Shown: in pieces, positions 49,723 to 58,090 of the stretch
Layout of the letters: each line of letters opens with the position of its first letter
Position numbering within the stretch: the first letter of the stretch is position 1
Assembly (NCBI GenBank): GCA_964412785.1
Contig: CAYPQD010000007.1
Location: forward strand, 1 to 64,000
Reading direction: 5' to 3'
DNA: 64,000 nt
From: UBA5336 sp964412785
GTDB taxonomy: Bacteria > Pseudomonadota > Alphaproteobacteria > Caulobacterales > Hyphomonadaceae
Translations under genes and position numbers: made by a program
The notes under the pieces: generated by a model
Databases searched by the model: none
Seen by the model: only the letters and a program-made list of their open reading frames with translations
What the model was told of the DNA's origin: nothing

Positions 49723-51081
49723 TTAGGCGCTGAGGCCGGCCACCTCAAGCGCCTGCACCTGGCGCGCGGCGACAACAGGCTCCTCCAGGCCGGCGAGGCT
49801 TTCCTCGAACATGCGATGGAAATTGAGCTCCGCGCGCAGGCGCAGATAGGCCGCGCCAAGCCCGATCGCAGCCCGGTCCATGAACACGAACTCGCGCGGA
49901 ATGCGCACCGGCCCCTTCTCCTTGAGCTGGCGCCGCACCTCGAATGCCTCGCGACGGCCATAGTCGCCCGGTTTCACCCCATCAGAGACGCTGCGCACCC
50001 GATCATCGAGCAGCGGGCCATAGATGAACCGCGCCCAGATATTCAGCACCTCGATCAGCTCGCGGGTCAGGTTGCGAAAGCCCCACTTCTCATAGGCTGC
50101 GACGCTCGCATCGAAATCCTCTGCCAGAAGCGCCCGGTAGAGGTCGACCGTGCCGGCGACGAAACTCGGCGGAAAGATGCGGATGCATCCATAATCGAGG
50201 AGGTTGAGGCCCGTCCCATCACCAGTCACCTGATAATTGCCGAGATGGGGATCGCCATGGATCACCGCATACCGGTTGAACGGGGTCCACCACGTCCAGA
50301 ACAGCATCTCCGCGATCCGGTTGCGGACATCCTGCGAGGCGTCCTCGTAAGCGCTCAGGCGGTCGCCGGTGACCCAGCTCATGGTCAGCAACCGGTCGGT
50401 GGACAGTTCCGGTACCGGCTGCGGCACCGTGACGAAATCGAGGCCCGACAGCATGCCGGCGTAAAGCCGCATGTGCTTCGCCTCGCGGTCATAGTCGAGT
50501 TCCTCGCGCAGGCGGTCTGAGATTTCCTCGATCATCTCGCTGGTGTCGATCGAGCCGTCGAGCCGCCTGAACAGGCCGAGCAGGGTGCGCAGTTGGCCGA
50601 CATCGCTTTCCACAGCGCTCGACATTTCCGGGTATTGCAGCTTGCAGGCGACCTCGCGGCCATCATGAAGTCGGCCCCGGTGGACCTGGCCCAGCGAAGC
50701 GGCGTGGGCCGCGCTTTCGCCGAATTCGGCAAAGCGCGCGCGCCAGTCCGGCCCCAGTTCCGCGCGCATCCGCCGCTTCACGAACGGCCAGCCCATGGCC
50801 GGCGCCTGCGCCTGCAGCTGGCCAAACTCGGCCGCATACTCCGGCGGCAGGAAGTCCGGAATGGTGGAGACCATCTGCGCCACCTTCATGAGCGGCCCCT
50901 TGGAGCGGCCCAGCGCCGCCGCCAGCGCCCGCGCCATCCTCTGGTCGGCCTCATCGCCACCCATCACGCGATTTGCCGCCAGGCTGAGACCGGCGCCGGA
51001 CAGGTTGGCCCCGACCCGGGCGGTTCGCGCCAGACGCGCGCTCAAACGGTTTCGTTCAGGATCGTCCGAAAAATCGCTCAT
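49723..51081 (-). CDS. ABC1/AarF-family atypical kinase (second copy, non-UbiB type)
   Basis: This 452-residue ABC1 protein is distinct from the UbiB at 1.9-3.4 kb. Its nucleotide-binding hallmarks are altered: KVAQ in place of KxGQ (MKVAQMVSTIPDFLP), Ala-rich AASLGQVHRG, Lys in VACKLQYP, catalytic loop IHGDPHLGN and DYG instead of DFG (NLLDYGCIR). It has no C-terminal membrane anchor. This branch resembles the COQ8-like AarF proteins seen next to metabolic genes. ATG 51081 gives MSDFSDDPERNRLSARLAR. The substrate is unknown; quinone or lipid metabolism is a guess from the family. Confidence 0.88.
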   Translation of the reverse strand: MSDFSDDPERNRLSARLARTARVGANLSGAGLSLAANRVMGGDEADQRMARALAAALGRSKGPLMKVAQMVSTIPDFLPPEYAAEFGQLQAQAPAMGWPFVKRRMRAELGPDWRARFAEFGESAAHAASLGQVHRGRLHDGREVACKLQYPEMSSAVESDVGQLRTLLGLFRRLDGSIDTSEMIEEISDRLREELDYDREAKHMRLYAGMLSGLDFVTVPQPVPELSTDRLLTMSWVTGDRLSAYEDASQDVRNRIAEMLFWTWWTPFNRYAVIHGDPHLGNYQVTGDGTGLNLLDYGCIRIFPPSFVAGTVDLYRALLAEDFDASVAAYEKWGFRNLTRELIEVLNIWARFIYGPLLDDRVRSVSDGVKPGDYGRREAFEVRRQLKEKGPVRIPREFVFMDRAAIGLGAAYLRLRAELNFHRMFEESLAGLEEPVVAARQVQALEVAGLSA

Positions 51082-51315
51082 CACCCATGGCACATAGGAC
51101 GCCGCAGGCCGGCTCCCAGAGCCAAGCCCCAATCCAGGAGACGCGCAGATCGGGTTTCAGCGCCCGCTCCCACTGGCCGCAGGCCGCCGACGCGGTCGGT
51201 CAAATTTGCCGGGCCGCCTCAACCACACCTCCATGCGATTGTGCCAAACCGGGCCTCGACAGGAAGGCGCCGCCCGGGCGGGGCACGGCGCCGGCAGTTC
51301 CAAGGGTCTGGTGGC

Positions 51316-52773
51316 ATGGCAAAAACGGTTCTGGTGGTCGATGATGACCCGACACAACGCAGGCTGCTGCAGGCCGCCGTGGAGAAGGCCGGGTTCGCCT
51401 GCCGCACCGCGCCGGACGGCGAGTCCGGATTCCAGGTCGCCAGCGACCCCAAGGACGGCATCGACGTGGTCCTGCTCGACCTGGTGATGCCGGGACTGTC
51501 CGGCCAGGAAACGCTGGAGCGCCTTTCCGAGCGCCGTCCCGACCTGCCTGTGATCGTCCTGACCGCCACCGGCGGGATTGACACAGTGGTGCAGTCCATG
51601 CGCGCCGGCGCGATCGATTTCTTCGTCAAGCCGGCAAGCCCGGAGCGGGTCATCGTCTCGATCCGCAATGCGCTCAAGATGTCGTCCCTGTCGGGTGAGG
51701 TGAAGCGCCTGTCGCGCAAGGCCGAGGGCGGCATGCAGTTTGCCGACATGATTGCGCGCGCGCCGCTGATGCGCCAGGTGGTGAAGATGGGCGAGCGCGC
51801 CGCCGCCTCGACCATCCCGGTTCTCATCCTCGGCGAGAGCGGCGTCGGCAAGGAAGTCGTCGCCCGCTGCATCCAGGGCGCATCGGAGCGGGCCGGCAAG
51901 CCCTTCGTCACCGTCAATTGCGGCGCCATTCCGGAAAACCTCGTGGAGAGCATCCTGTTCGGCCACGAAAAGGGCGCCTTTACCGGCGCGGTGTCGAAAA
52001 CCCTCGGCAAGTTCGTCGAAGCCGATGGCGGCACGCTGTTCCTCGACGAGGTCGGCGAGTTGCCCCTCGACATGCAGGTGAAGCTGCTGCGCGCCCTGCA
52101 GGAAGGCGAGGTCGACCCGGTTGGCGCGCGCCGCCCGGTCAAGGTCGATGTGCGGATCATCTCCGCGACCAACAAGGACATGGCCGCTCAGGTGAAGGCC
52201 GGCACCTTCCGCGAGGATCTCTACTACCGTCTCAACGTCTTTCCGATTGAGGTGCCGCCTCTGCGCGACCGGGTGGAGGACGTCCCTTGCCTGGTGGACC
52301 ACTTCATCACCCGCTTCAACGCGTCGGAAGGCACGCGCATTGACGGCGCCACCGAGAAAACGCTGGGATTGCTGTGCGCCCATGACTGGCCGGGCAATGT
52401 CCGCCAGCTGGAGAATGCAATCTTCCGCGCCATGGTTCTGGCTGACACGCCGCTCCTGCAGCCACAGGACTTTCCGCAGATTTCAGGCCTGCTGCCCGAT
52501 GTCTCCCAGCTTCCGGAAACCCTCACCCTGCCCCAGCCGGCCAATGATGCCGGCCCCGAGCGCGCCGGCGCCGCACCCGTCGCGATCTTCGACGAACACG
52601 GCGATATCCGCCCGGTCGAGGCGATCGAGCGTGACCTCCTGCAGTTCGCCATCGACCATTACGAAGGCCACATGTCGGAAGTCAGCCGCAAGCTCGGCAT
52701 TGGCCGCTCAACGCTCTATCGCAAGGTCCGGGAATACGATCTCACCGTCCGCGGCGAACGCGAAGCAGGGTAG
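51316..52773 (+). CDS. NtrC-type sigma-54-dependent response regulator
   Basis: Transcription activator of 485 residues. The receiver domain (1-125) has the acidic pocket VVDDDP, phospho-acceptor Asp in LLDLVMPG, Thr in VLTATGG and Lys in FFVKPASP. The AAA+ domain (about 145-375) has Walker A GESGVGKE, the sigma-54-contacting GAFTGAV and Walker B GTLFLDEVGELP. A Fis-type helix-turn-helix ends the protein (EVSRKLGIGRSTLYRKVREYDL). The overall build resembles TacA of Caulobacter, but no kinase or phosphotransfer gene is next to it. ATG 51316 is set by the conserved MAKTVLVVDDDPTQ start; AAGGG lies ahead. Confidence 0.93.
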   Translation: MAKTVLVVDDDPTQRRLLQAAVEKAGFACRTAPDGESGFQVASDPKDGIDVVLLDLVMPGLSGQETLERLSERRPDLPVIVLTATGGIDTVVQSMRAGAIDFFVKPASPERVIVSIRNALKMSSLSGEVKRLSRKAEGGMQFADMIARAPLMRQVVKMGERAAASTIPVLILGESGVGKEVVARCIQGASERAGKPFVTVNCGAIPENLVESILFGHEKGAFTGAVSKTLGKFVEADGGTLFLDEVGELPLDMQVKLLRALQEGEVDPVGARRPVKVDVRIISATNKDMAAQVKAGTFREDLYYRLNVFPIEVPPLRDRVEDVPCLVDHFITRFNASEGTRIDGATEKTLGLLCAHDWPGNVRQLENAIFRAMVLADTPLLQPQDFPQISGLLPDVSQLPETLTLPQPANDAGPERAGAAPVAIFDEHGDIRPVEAIERDLLQFAIDHYEGHMSEVSRKLGIGRSTLYRKVREYDLTVRGEREAG

Positions 52774-52800
52774 AGGCCAGGAGGGCGCCACCGCCAGCGC

Positions 52801-53040
52801 CTATTCCGCCGCCAGCTTCTCCCCATCAGCGGTGCGCTCATCCTCAAACACGAGGATGTCGCCGGGCTGGCACTCAAGCTCTCGGCAGAGCGCCTCCAGA
52901 GTAGAGAAGCGCACGGCCTTCGCCTTGCCCGTCTTCAGGATCGACAGGTTGGCCAGCGTCACGCCAACACGCTCCGACAATTCGGTAAGGGACATACGCC
53001 GTTCGAGCAGCACACGGTCGAGGGTCACACGGATCGCCAT
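52801..53040 (-). CDS. XRE/YozG-type helix-turn-helix regulator
   Basis: A 79-residue DNA-binding protein that is almost only a Cro/CI-type helix-turn-helix (SLTELSERVGVTLANLSILKTGKAKAVRFSTLEALCREL). The ending QPGDILVFED matches the YozG group. Such genes commonly accompany DUF2975 genes, as here (11 bp apart, same operon). It probably controls that operon; the operator is not proven. Confidence 0.92.
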   Translation of the reverse strand: MAIRVTLDRVLLERRMSLTELSERVGVTLANLSILKTGKAKAVRFSTLEALCRELECQPGDILVFEDERTADGEKLAAE

Positions 53041-53051
53041 CGCACCCTCAT

Positions 53052-53585
53052 TCAGATCGTCATCTTCTCTTCCTCGCGCAAGCGGGTTCCTTCACGGAAC
53101 ACCTGCGAGAGGATGAGCAGGGCCGCCACGGCTGCCCAGACAACGAGATTGATCGTGATCGGGTTGTCGCGCGCAACACTGCCGGCCTGCGGCACCACAT
53201 GCATGATGATGACAGACAGAAGGCTCGCCACCTCCATGATCGCCAGAGCGACCGCAACCCGCGTCAGACGCGCGGCGTTGTCCGGTACGAACGGGTCGCC
53301 ATCGGCCAGGGTTGCCAGGATGCGCCGCAATTGCACGCTGACATAGACGACGCCAGGTGCAACGACCGCCAGCCCGATCAGCGGGAAGACAAAGTCGAGC
53401 GGGCCGACCTCCGCCGTCGCCGCACGGCCCGCCGGGATCGCCAGCGCGCCATCATTCAGGCTGGTGACAAGCCCGATCGCGAGGATCACGAACACAAATA
53501 CACCCAGCACCACCGCGACCCAGATCACGCCGGTCATGATCATCGTCAGAACGGCCGCCATGGAATTTCCGCGCTTGACGCTCAT
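53052..53585 (-). CDS. DUF2975 family membrane protein
   Basis: A 177-residue protein with four hydrophobic segments (about 12-40, 66-88, 105-130, 145-165). The loop ILATLADGDPFVPDNAARLTRVAVAL is the DUF2975 hallmark. It forms a two-gene unit with the XRE regulator. The molecular role is unknown. Confidence 0.88.
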   Translation of the reverse strand: MSVKRGNSMAAVLTMIMTGVIWVAVVLGVFVFVILAIGLVTSLNDGALAIPAGRAATAEVGPLDFVFPLIGLAVVAPGVVYVSVQLRRILATLADGDPFVPDNAARLTRVAVALAIMEVASLLSVIIMHVVPQAGSVARDNPITINLVVWAAVAALLILSQVFREGTRLREEEKMTI

Positions 53586-53638
53586 ATACCGAACGGGCCC
53601 TTTCGCCGGGGCTTGACAGGGCTATCGGCGCCCTCCTT

Positions 53639-53660
53639 GTTGATAAACGATAATTGACGA
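53639..53660. promoter_or_regulatory. AT-rich element upstream of DUF2975 and rdgB
   Basis: The divergent gap of 91 bp contains TTGATAAACGATAATTGACG, by far its least GC-rich stretch. On the other strand it reads TATCGTTTATCAA, which shares TATCGTTTA with the perfect palindrome at 28793. It is the likely site of promoter or regulator binding. The symmetry is imperfect and the regulator unproven. Confidence 0.3.
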
Positions 53661-53676
53661 GAAAAGTAAAGCAAGG

Positions 53677-54297
53677 ATGACGCGTCCGCCCATGGCCTAC
53701 AAATCGCTGACGCCGGGGCGCCTCGTCGCCGCCACCCATAATGCCGGAAAGGTCCGGGAACTGAAGGCGCTGCTGGAGCCCCTGGGGTTCGAGGTGGTGC
53801 CTGCCGGGGACCTCGGCCTTGCCGAACCTGACGAGACCGAATTCACCTTCGCCGGCAATGCCCGCATCAAGGCGCACGCAGCCGCGCAGGCCTCCGGCCT
53901 GCCGGCACTCGCCGATGACAGCGGGCTTGACGTGGCCGCCCTCGGCGGCATGCCGGGTGTCTTCACGGCGGACTGGGCCGGCCACCCGCGCGATTTCCAC
54001 CGTGCCATGGACAAGGTCGAGCGCGAACTCGTGGCGATCGGCGCGAGTGACCGCTCCGCCCGCTTCGTCTGCGCGCTCGCCATTGCCTGGCCCGATGGAA
54101 CCGACGCTGTGTTCGAAGGAGAGGTGCGCGGCCACCTCACCTGGCCGCCGCGCGGCGAAAGGGGTTTCGGCTTTGACCCGATGTTCATCGCGGCTGGCGA
54201 CACGCACACCTTCGGCGAGATCGAGCCGGAGCGGAAGCATGCGATCAGTCACCGCGCTGACGCCTTCGCGAAGCTGACCACCGCCCTGCTGCCATGA
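53677..54297 (+). CDS. rdgB: XTP/dITP diphosphatase (RdgB/HAM1)
   Basis: House-cleaning pyrophosphatase that removes ITP, dITP and XTP; 206 residues. LVAATHNAGKVREL, ALADDSGLDVAALGGMPGV, GFGFDPMFI and SHRADAF are the conserved substrate and metal sites. ATG 53677 and ATG 53692 are both possible; spacing to the only Shine-Dalgarno-like AAGGA (53673-53677) favours 53692, which would drop five residues. It overlaps hemW by four bases. Confidence 0.95.
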   Translation: MTRPPMAYKSLTPGRLVAATHNAGKVRELKALLEPLGFEVVPAGDLGLAEPDETEFTFAGNARIKAHAAAQASGLPALADDSGLDVAALGGMPGVFTADWAGHPRDFHRAMDKVERELVAIGASDRSARFVCALAIAWPDGTDAVFEGEVRGHLTWPPRGERGFGFDPMFIAAGDTHTFGEIEPERKHAISHRADAFAKLTTALLP

Positions 54298-55487
54298 CCC
54301 CGGCCGCGCCGGTCGGCCCGGACTGGGGTTTCGGGCTGTACATCCACTGGCCCTTTTGCGCGCGCATCTGCCCCTATTGTGATTTCAACGTCTACGCCGC
54401 GAAGGACCGCGACCCGGCCCCACTCATCGCCGCCCTGCGCCGCGACCTCGCCGCCCATGCGCGCCGGCTTGCCGGCCACCCGGCGCTGACCTCTCTCTAC
54501 TTCGGAGGTGGCACGCCCTCGCTGATGCCCCCGGCATCCATCGCCGTACTGGTCGAGGACACCGCGCACCTGTTCGGCCTCGCGGCCAGCGCAGAGATCA
54601 CGTTGGAAGCCAATCCCGATGACATCACCGCGGCCCGCCTCGCCGACTGGCAGGCCGCCGGTATCACACGCCTGTCCATCGGCGTGCAGGCGCTCGATGA
54701 CGCGGCCCTCGCCGCGCTCGGCCGCAACCATGACGCCGCCACCGCCCGCTCATCGCTAACCGCTGCGCTTGGCCGCTTCGACACGCTCTCGATCGACCTC
54801 ATCTACGCCCGCCCCGGCCAGGACCGCGATGCGTGGACACGCGAACTCACTGCGGCCCTCGCCCTCGGCGCGCCGCACCTGTCGCTCTATGAACTGACCA
54901 TCGAGCCGGCGACCGCCTTCGGCAAGCGCGCCGCACGTGGGGGCCTCATCCCCATGCCGGACGAGCAGCAAGCCGACCTCTACACGCTGACCCAGGATAT
55001 CTGCGCCGCGCACGGCCTGCCGGCCTATGAGGTGTCCAACCATGCCGCCGGCGCCGCCCATCGCTCGGCCCACAACCTGACCTACTGGCGCGGCGGCGAC
55101 TGGATCGGCCTCGGCCCCGGCGCCCATGGTCGCCTGACGCTGGACGGCGTGCGCCATGCCACTGTCGCGCCCCGCCGGCCCGTCGATTACATCGCAGCGA
55201 CCAAGGCCGGCGCCCCTGCCCACGGCGCCGGCGAAGCGCTTGCACCGGGTGAGGTCGCCGACGAACTTCTGGCGCTTGGCCTGCGGACCACCGAAGGCCT
55301 CGACCCGGGGCGGCTTGCGGCGCTGACCGGCGCGCGTCCGGACCGCGGCCGCCTCGCCGCCCTCGCCCAAGCGGGCTGGCTTACCCCCGACCCGGCCCGC
55401 CTTGTCCTCACCGACGCCGGCCGCCTCCTCGCGGACCGCGTCGCCGCGGAGATCGCTGCAGTGATGGCGCCGGTCCACCCGGATTGA
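54294..55487 (+). CDS. hemW: Radical SAM heme chaperone HemW
   Basis: Radical SAM protein that inserts haem into proteins, formerly mistaken for an oxygen-independent coproporphyrinogen oxidase; 397 residues. The cluster motif CARICPYCDF has C-x3-C-x2-C spacing, followed by YFGGGTPSLM, SIGVQALDD and YEVSNHA. No second-SAM extension of true HemN is present. The overlap with rdgB (ATGA) shows one operon, the usual arrangement in proteobacteria. Confidence 0.93.
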   Translation: MTPAAPVGPDWGFGLYIHWPFCARICPYCDFNVYAAKDRDPAPLIAALRRDLAAHARRLAGHPALTSLYFGGGTPSLMPPASIAVLVEDTAHLFGLAASAEITLEANPDDITAARLADWQAAGITRLSIGVQALDDAALAALGRNHDAATARSSLTAALGRFDTLSIDLIYARPGQDRDAWTRELTAALALGAPHLSLYELTIEPATAFGKRAARGGLIPMPDEQQADLYTLTQDICAAHGLPAYEVSNHAAGAAHRSAHNLTYWRGGDWIGLGPGAHGRLTLDGVRHATVAPRRPVDYIAATKAGAPAHGAGEALAPGEVADELLALGLRTTEGLDPGRLAALTGARPDRGRLAALAQAGWLTPDPARLVLTDAGRLLADRVAAEIAAVMAPVHPD

Positions 55488-55499
55488 ACCCTGCCCTTC

Positions 55500-55597
55500 G
55501 GTCCTCCGCGGTTACGGCGCATGGGGCGACGACGCGCAGTCGCGCTCGGCCTCTCACTGCGCGGATCGGTTTTGGCTCCGTACCGCTTTGTATTACG
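55500..55597 (+). repeat. Dispersed intergenic repeat, copy C
   Basis: This convergent gap between hemW and xerC is filled by a repeat copy: GTCCTCCGCGG, TACGGCGCATGG, core CGACGCGCAGTCGCGCT, then CGGATCGGTTTTGGCTCCG and TTGTATTACG. The 3' part shares CGGATCGGTTTTGG with copy D. Confidence 0.75.
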
Positions 55598-56498
55598 CAC
55601 CGCGCGGGTGGGCGCGGGCGATGGCCTCGCGCAAATGGCCGGTGGCGACAGCGGTATAGACCTGCGTGGTCGACAGGCTGGCATGGCCGAGCAGGGCCTG
55701 GATCGAGCGCAGATCACCACCATGGGCGAGCAGATGGGTGGCGAAGGCATGGCGCAGGGCATGCGGTGTTGCGGTGTCCGGCAGGCCGAGTGCGCCGCGC
55801 AGCTGCTGCACCCGGCCCTGCACGATCCGCGGGTTGAGCGGGCCGCCGCGCACGCCGCGGAACAGGGGCGCTGTCCGCGCCGGAACGAACGGCATGAGCC
55901 CGGCATAGGTATCGACTGCCTTGCGCACCACCGGCAGCAGCGGAACAAGGCGCACCTTGCCGCCCTTGCCCGTCACCCGCATCACCTCCGGCGGTGGCAG
56001 GTCGGCCCCGGTGAATGCCAACGCCTCCGAAATCCGCAGGCCCGCGCCATAGAGCAGCATCAGGACGGCCGTATCGCGCGCGCCGACCCAGGGCTCGTCC
56101 GTCAGCGCTGCCACCTCGTCGATCATCTCGCGCGCGGCTTCCTCATCGACGGGCCGGGGCAGCCGGGCGCGCCGGCGCGGCCCTTCAAGCAGCGCGATGG
56201 CGGTGCTCTCCACCCCATGGCGCCGGTGCAGCCAGTGATAAAAGCCGCGAATGGCCGACAGCGCCCGCGCCAGCGAAGCCTCCGACAGCCCGTCCCGCCG
56301 CCGCTTGGCGAGATAGGCGCGCAGGTCGCCGGCGGTCAGCGCGCCATACTCCCCGGGCCCCGTCACCGGTGCGCCGAGATGGCCGGCCAGGAATCCCGCG
56401 AAGGCAACCAGGTCTGTGGCGTAGGCCTCACGGGTGCGCGCAGCGAGCCGGCCGGCGCCGGCGAGTTCCCCAAGATAGGCGGCGATCGGATCGGTCAT
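55593..56498 (-). CDS. xerC: Tyrosine recombinase XerC
   Basis: Site-specific recombinase of 301 residues that with XerD resolves chromosome dimers at dif. The SAM-like N-terminal domain spans about 1-100. The catalytic domain holds Arg in YGAGLRISEAL, Lys in TGKGGKVRLVPL, HxxR in HALRHAFATHLL, His in LGHASLSTTQVYT and the Tyr within that last motif. It could in principle be XerD; the N-terminal and core patterns fit alphaproteobacterial XerC better. FtsK, its activator, is encoded at 12.6-15.0 kb. Confidence 0.88.
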   Translation of the reverse strand: MTDPIAAYLGELAGAGRLAARTREAYATDLVAFAGFLAGHLGAPVTGPGEYGALTAGDLRAYLAKRRRDGLSEASLARALSAIRGFYHWLHRRHGVESTAIALLEGPRRRARLPRPVDEEAAREMIDEVAALTDEPWVGARDTAVLMLLYGAGLRISEALAFTGADLPPPEVMRVTGKGGKVRLVPLLPVVRKAVDTYAGLMPFVPARTAPLFRGVRGGPLNPRIVQGRVQQLRGALGLPDTATPHALRHAFATHLLAHGGDLRSIQALLGHASLSTTQVYTAVATGHLREAIARAHPRGA

Positions 56499-56522
56499 GG
56501 TGCTGATCCTCGCCGCAGCCGG

Positions 56523-57077
56523 TTAAGAAACCGCGCCGCCGGGATCGCGCCGGTGAAGCGAGATCGTGTCGGTGTTGAGATCGAAGGTGCCGACAATATT
56601 GGTGTCGTTCTCATCGATCTTCATGCGGACCGCGTCGCGCAGCTCCTCCAGCGTCTCCTTCCGGTCATCGACGAGGTAGATCTGTTGGCCGTCAGAGGTG
56701 CCGATGCGCAGGCGGAAATAGGGTTTCACTGTCTGGATCTTCCGCCACATGCCCGCCGCAATAACCGAAAGCGCCAGGAAGGCCGCGCAGCAGAGCAGGC
56801 CGACAATCGCCGATGGCTGCGTGATCGCGGCGCCTGTCATGCCCCACCAGGCGAGCGCGAACATCGCCACCAGCAGGAACAGAGCACCGAAGGCGACATA
56901 GCTGCCCATGCCACGCCGGTTGCGAGGGGTGTCATAGGGTTTGAAGGAATGGGTCTCCACGCCGAGGGTCGCGATCCCCTGAAATGTCACCGTGTCGTCG
57001 CCGAGCTGGATCGAATGCTCGAACACCCGCCCCCGGCGGGCGCCCTCCTCGTCCAGTGTCAGCCTTTCCATTGCCAT
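56523..57077 (-). CDS. Hypothetical two-TM membrane protein
   Basis: Function not recognised. ATG 57077 (GGGGA ahead) gives 184 residues: a polar N-terminal part with strand-like segments (VTFQGIATLGVETHSFKPY), two hydrophobic helices (about 62-80 and 88-108), and a C-terminal beta-rich cytoplasmic part (PYFRLRIGTSDGQQIYLVDDRK...IVGTFDL). It follows rbfA after 78 bp in the same direction, in the place where truB is usually found. Confidence 0.7.
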   Translation of the reverse strand: MAMERLTLDEEGARRGRVFEHSIQLGDDTVTFQGIATLGVETHSFKPYDTPRNRRGMGSYVAFGALFLLVAMFALAWWGMTGAAITQPSAIVGLLCCAAFLALSVIAAGMWRKIQTVKPYFRLRIGTSDGQQIYLVDDRKETLEELRDAVRMKIDENDTNIVGTFDLNTDTISLHRRDPGGAVS

Positions 57078-57155
57078 GGCATCCCCGCTTGGTACGTCCA
57101 GCACGCAGTGTCCCCCAGCGACACGGGAAGTCAAATGACAGTTCGGCGGCAGCAC

Positions 57156-57557
57156 CTAGTCGAGATCGCGGCGCACTTCCGGGCTGTCCAGCAGGCGGTC
57201 GATCCGCGCCCCCTCGTCATAGCTGTCATCGGCCACGAAACGCAGGTCGGGGGTGAACTTCATGTCGATCTCCCGGCCGAGCCGACCGCGCAGGAAGGCA
57301 GCGGCCCGGGTGAGCGCCGCAGCGAGCCGGGCCCGGCCCTCTGGCGTGTCATCACCCAGTGGCGAGCAGAACACGGTGGCATGCTTCAGGTCCGGTGAAC
57401 AGCGCACCTCGCCGACAGTCACCGACACGCCCTGCAGGTCCGGGTCGCGCAAATTCTCCCGCGTCAGGATGTCGACCAGAGCGTGGCGGATCAGCTCGCC
57501 GGCGCGCAGCTGGCGCTGGCTCGGCGGGCGTGGTGGCTGCTGCGGGCGCCGGCTCAT
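57156..57557 (-). CDS. rbfA: Ribosome-binding factor A
   Basis: Late 30S maturation factor with a KH-like fold, 133 residues. The Pro/Arg/Gln-rich start is followed by LRAGELIRHALVDILTRENLRDP, VSVTVGEVRCSPDLKHATVF and MKFTPDLRFVADDSYDEGARID, all typical. ATG 57557 overlaps the stop of the preceding YcxB-like gene (ATGA), marking co-translation within the nusA-infB operon. Confidence 0.94.
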   Translation of the reverse strand: MSRRPQQPPRPPSQRQLRAGELIRHALVDILTRENLRDPDLQGVSVTVGEVRCSPDLKHATVFCSPLGDDTPEGRARLAAALTRAAAFLRGRLGREIDMKFTPDLRFVADDSYDEGARIDRLLDSPEVRRDLD

Positions 57558-58090
57558 CGCGCGGCCGCGCTGGCCCGCGCCTCGACCAGCTCCAGGAACT
57601 GCGCCCATGCGCCTTGGCTGTCGAACCAGGCAGACGGCACCACCGCTGCGGCCGCACCATCGCAATGGATCACGGCGCGATGTCCCGTGCGCTCGATCCG
57701 ATTGACACCGGCCCAGGCAACCCGGGTCTCGACGGCACCGCGCCGGATAACCAGCGCGTCGGGTCGCGCCTGCACCGCCATCTGCACCTGGCGCGCCGTC
57801 CGCTCGCGGATACGCTCGGCATCCGACCAGCGTACGAAGATCAGGTACCACGCACCGCCCGCCATCGCGGCGACGATCGACGACCACATCATGACCCAAT
57901 CGGGCGTGAGAAGACCGGACTCGGCGAGTGCGCTGCGGGTCACGAGTGCCATGGCGGCAGAAATCGCTGGCGCCACGGCCCCCGCATAGTAGAGCGCGGT
58001 CGGCCCGACGGCGCCGTCTCGGGTGGCATTGACCAGCGCGGCAACATCGCGGCGGTCGAGCATGCCGGCAATCGCTGGCGTCTCAGCCAT
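57554..58090 (-). CDS. YcxB-like membrane protein
   Basis: This 178-residue protein has two hydrophobic helices (about 35-58 and 64-85) and a C-terminal soluble part (VIRRGAVETRVAWAGVNRIERTGHRAVI...PSAWF). That part fits the YcxB-like C-terminal domain, a small PH-like beta fold. ATG 58090 is chosen because the stretch upstream is Pro/Ala-rich and without structure. It overlaps the previous gene by eight bases and rbfA by four. Function unknown. Confidence 0.72.
   Translation of the reverse strand: MAETPAIAGMLDRRDVAALVNATRDGAVGPTALYYAGAVAPAISAAMALVTRSALAESGLLTPDWVMMWSSIVAAMAGGAWYLIFVRWSDAERIRERTARQVQMAVQARPDALVIRRGAVETRVAWAGVNRIERTGHRAVIHCDGAAAAVVPSAWFDSQGAWAQFLELVEARASAAAR

Noticed and set aside
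57558..57899. RbfA with a long N-terminal extension
   Set aside because: The extra part is the YcxB-like gene read in another frame; ATG 57557 overlaps the YcxB stop and gives a normal RbfA.
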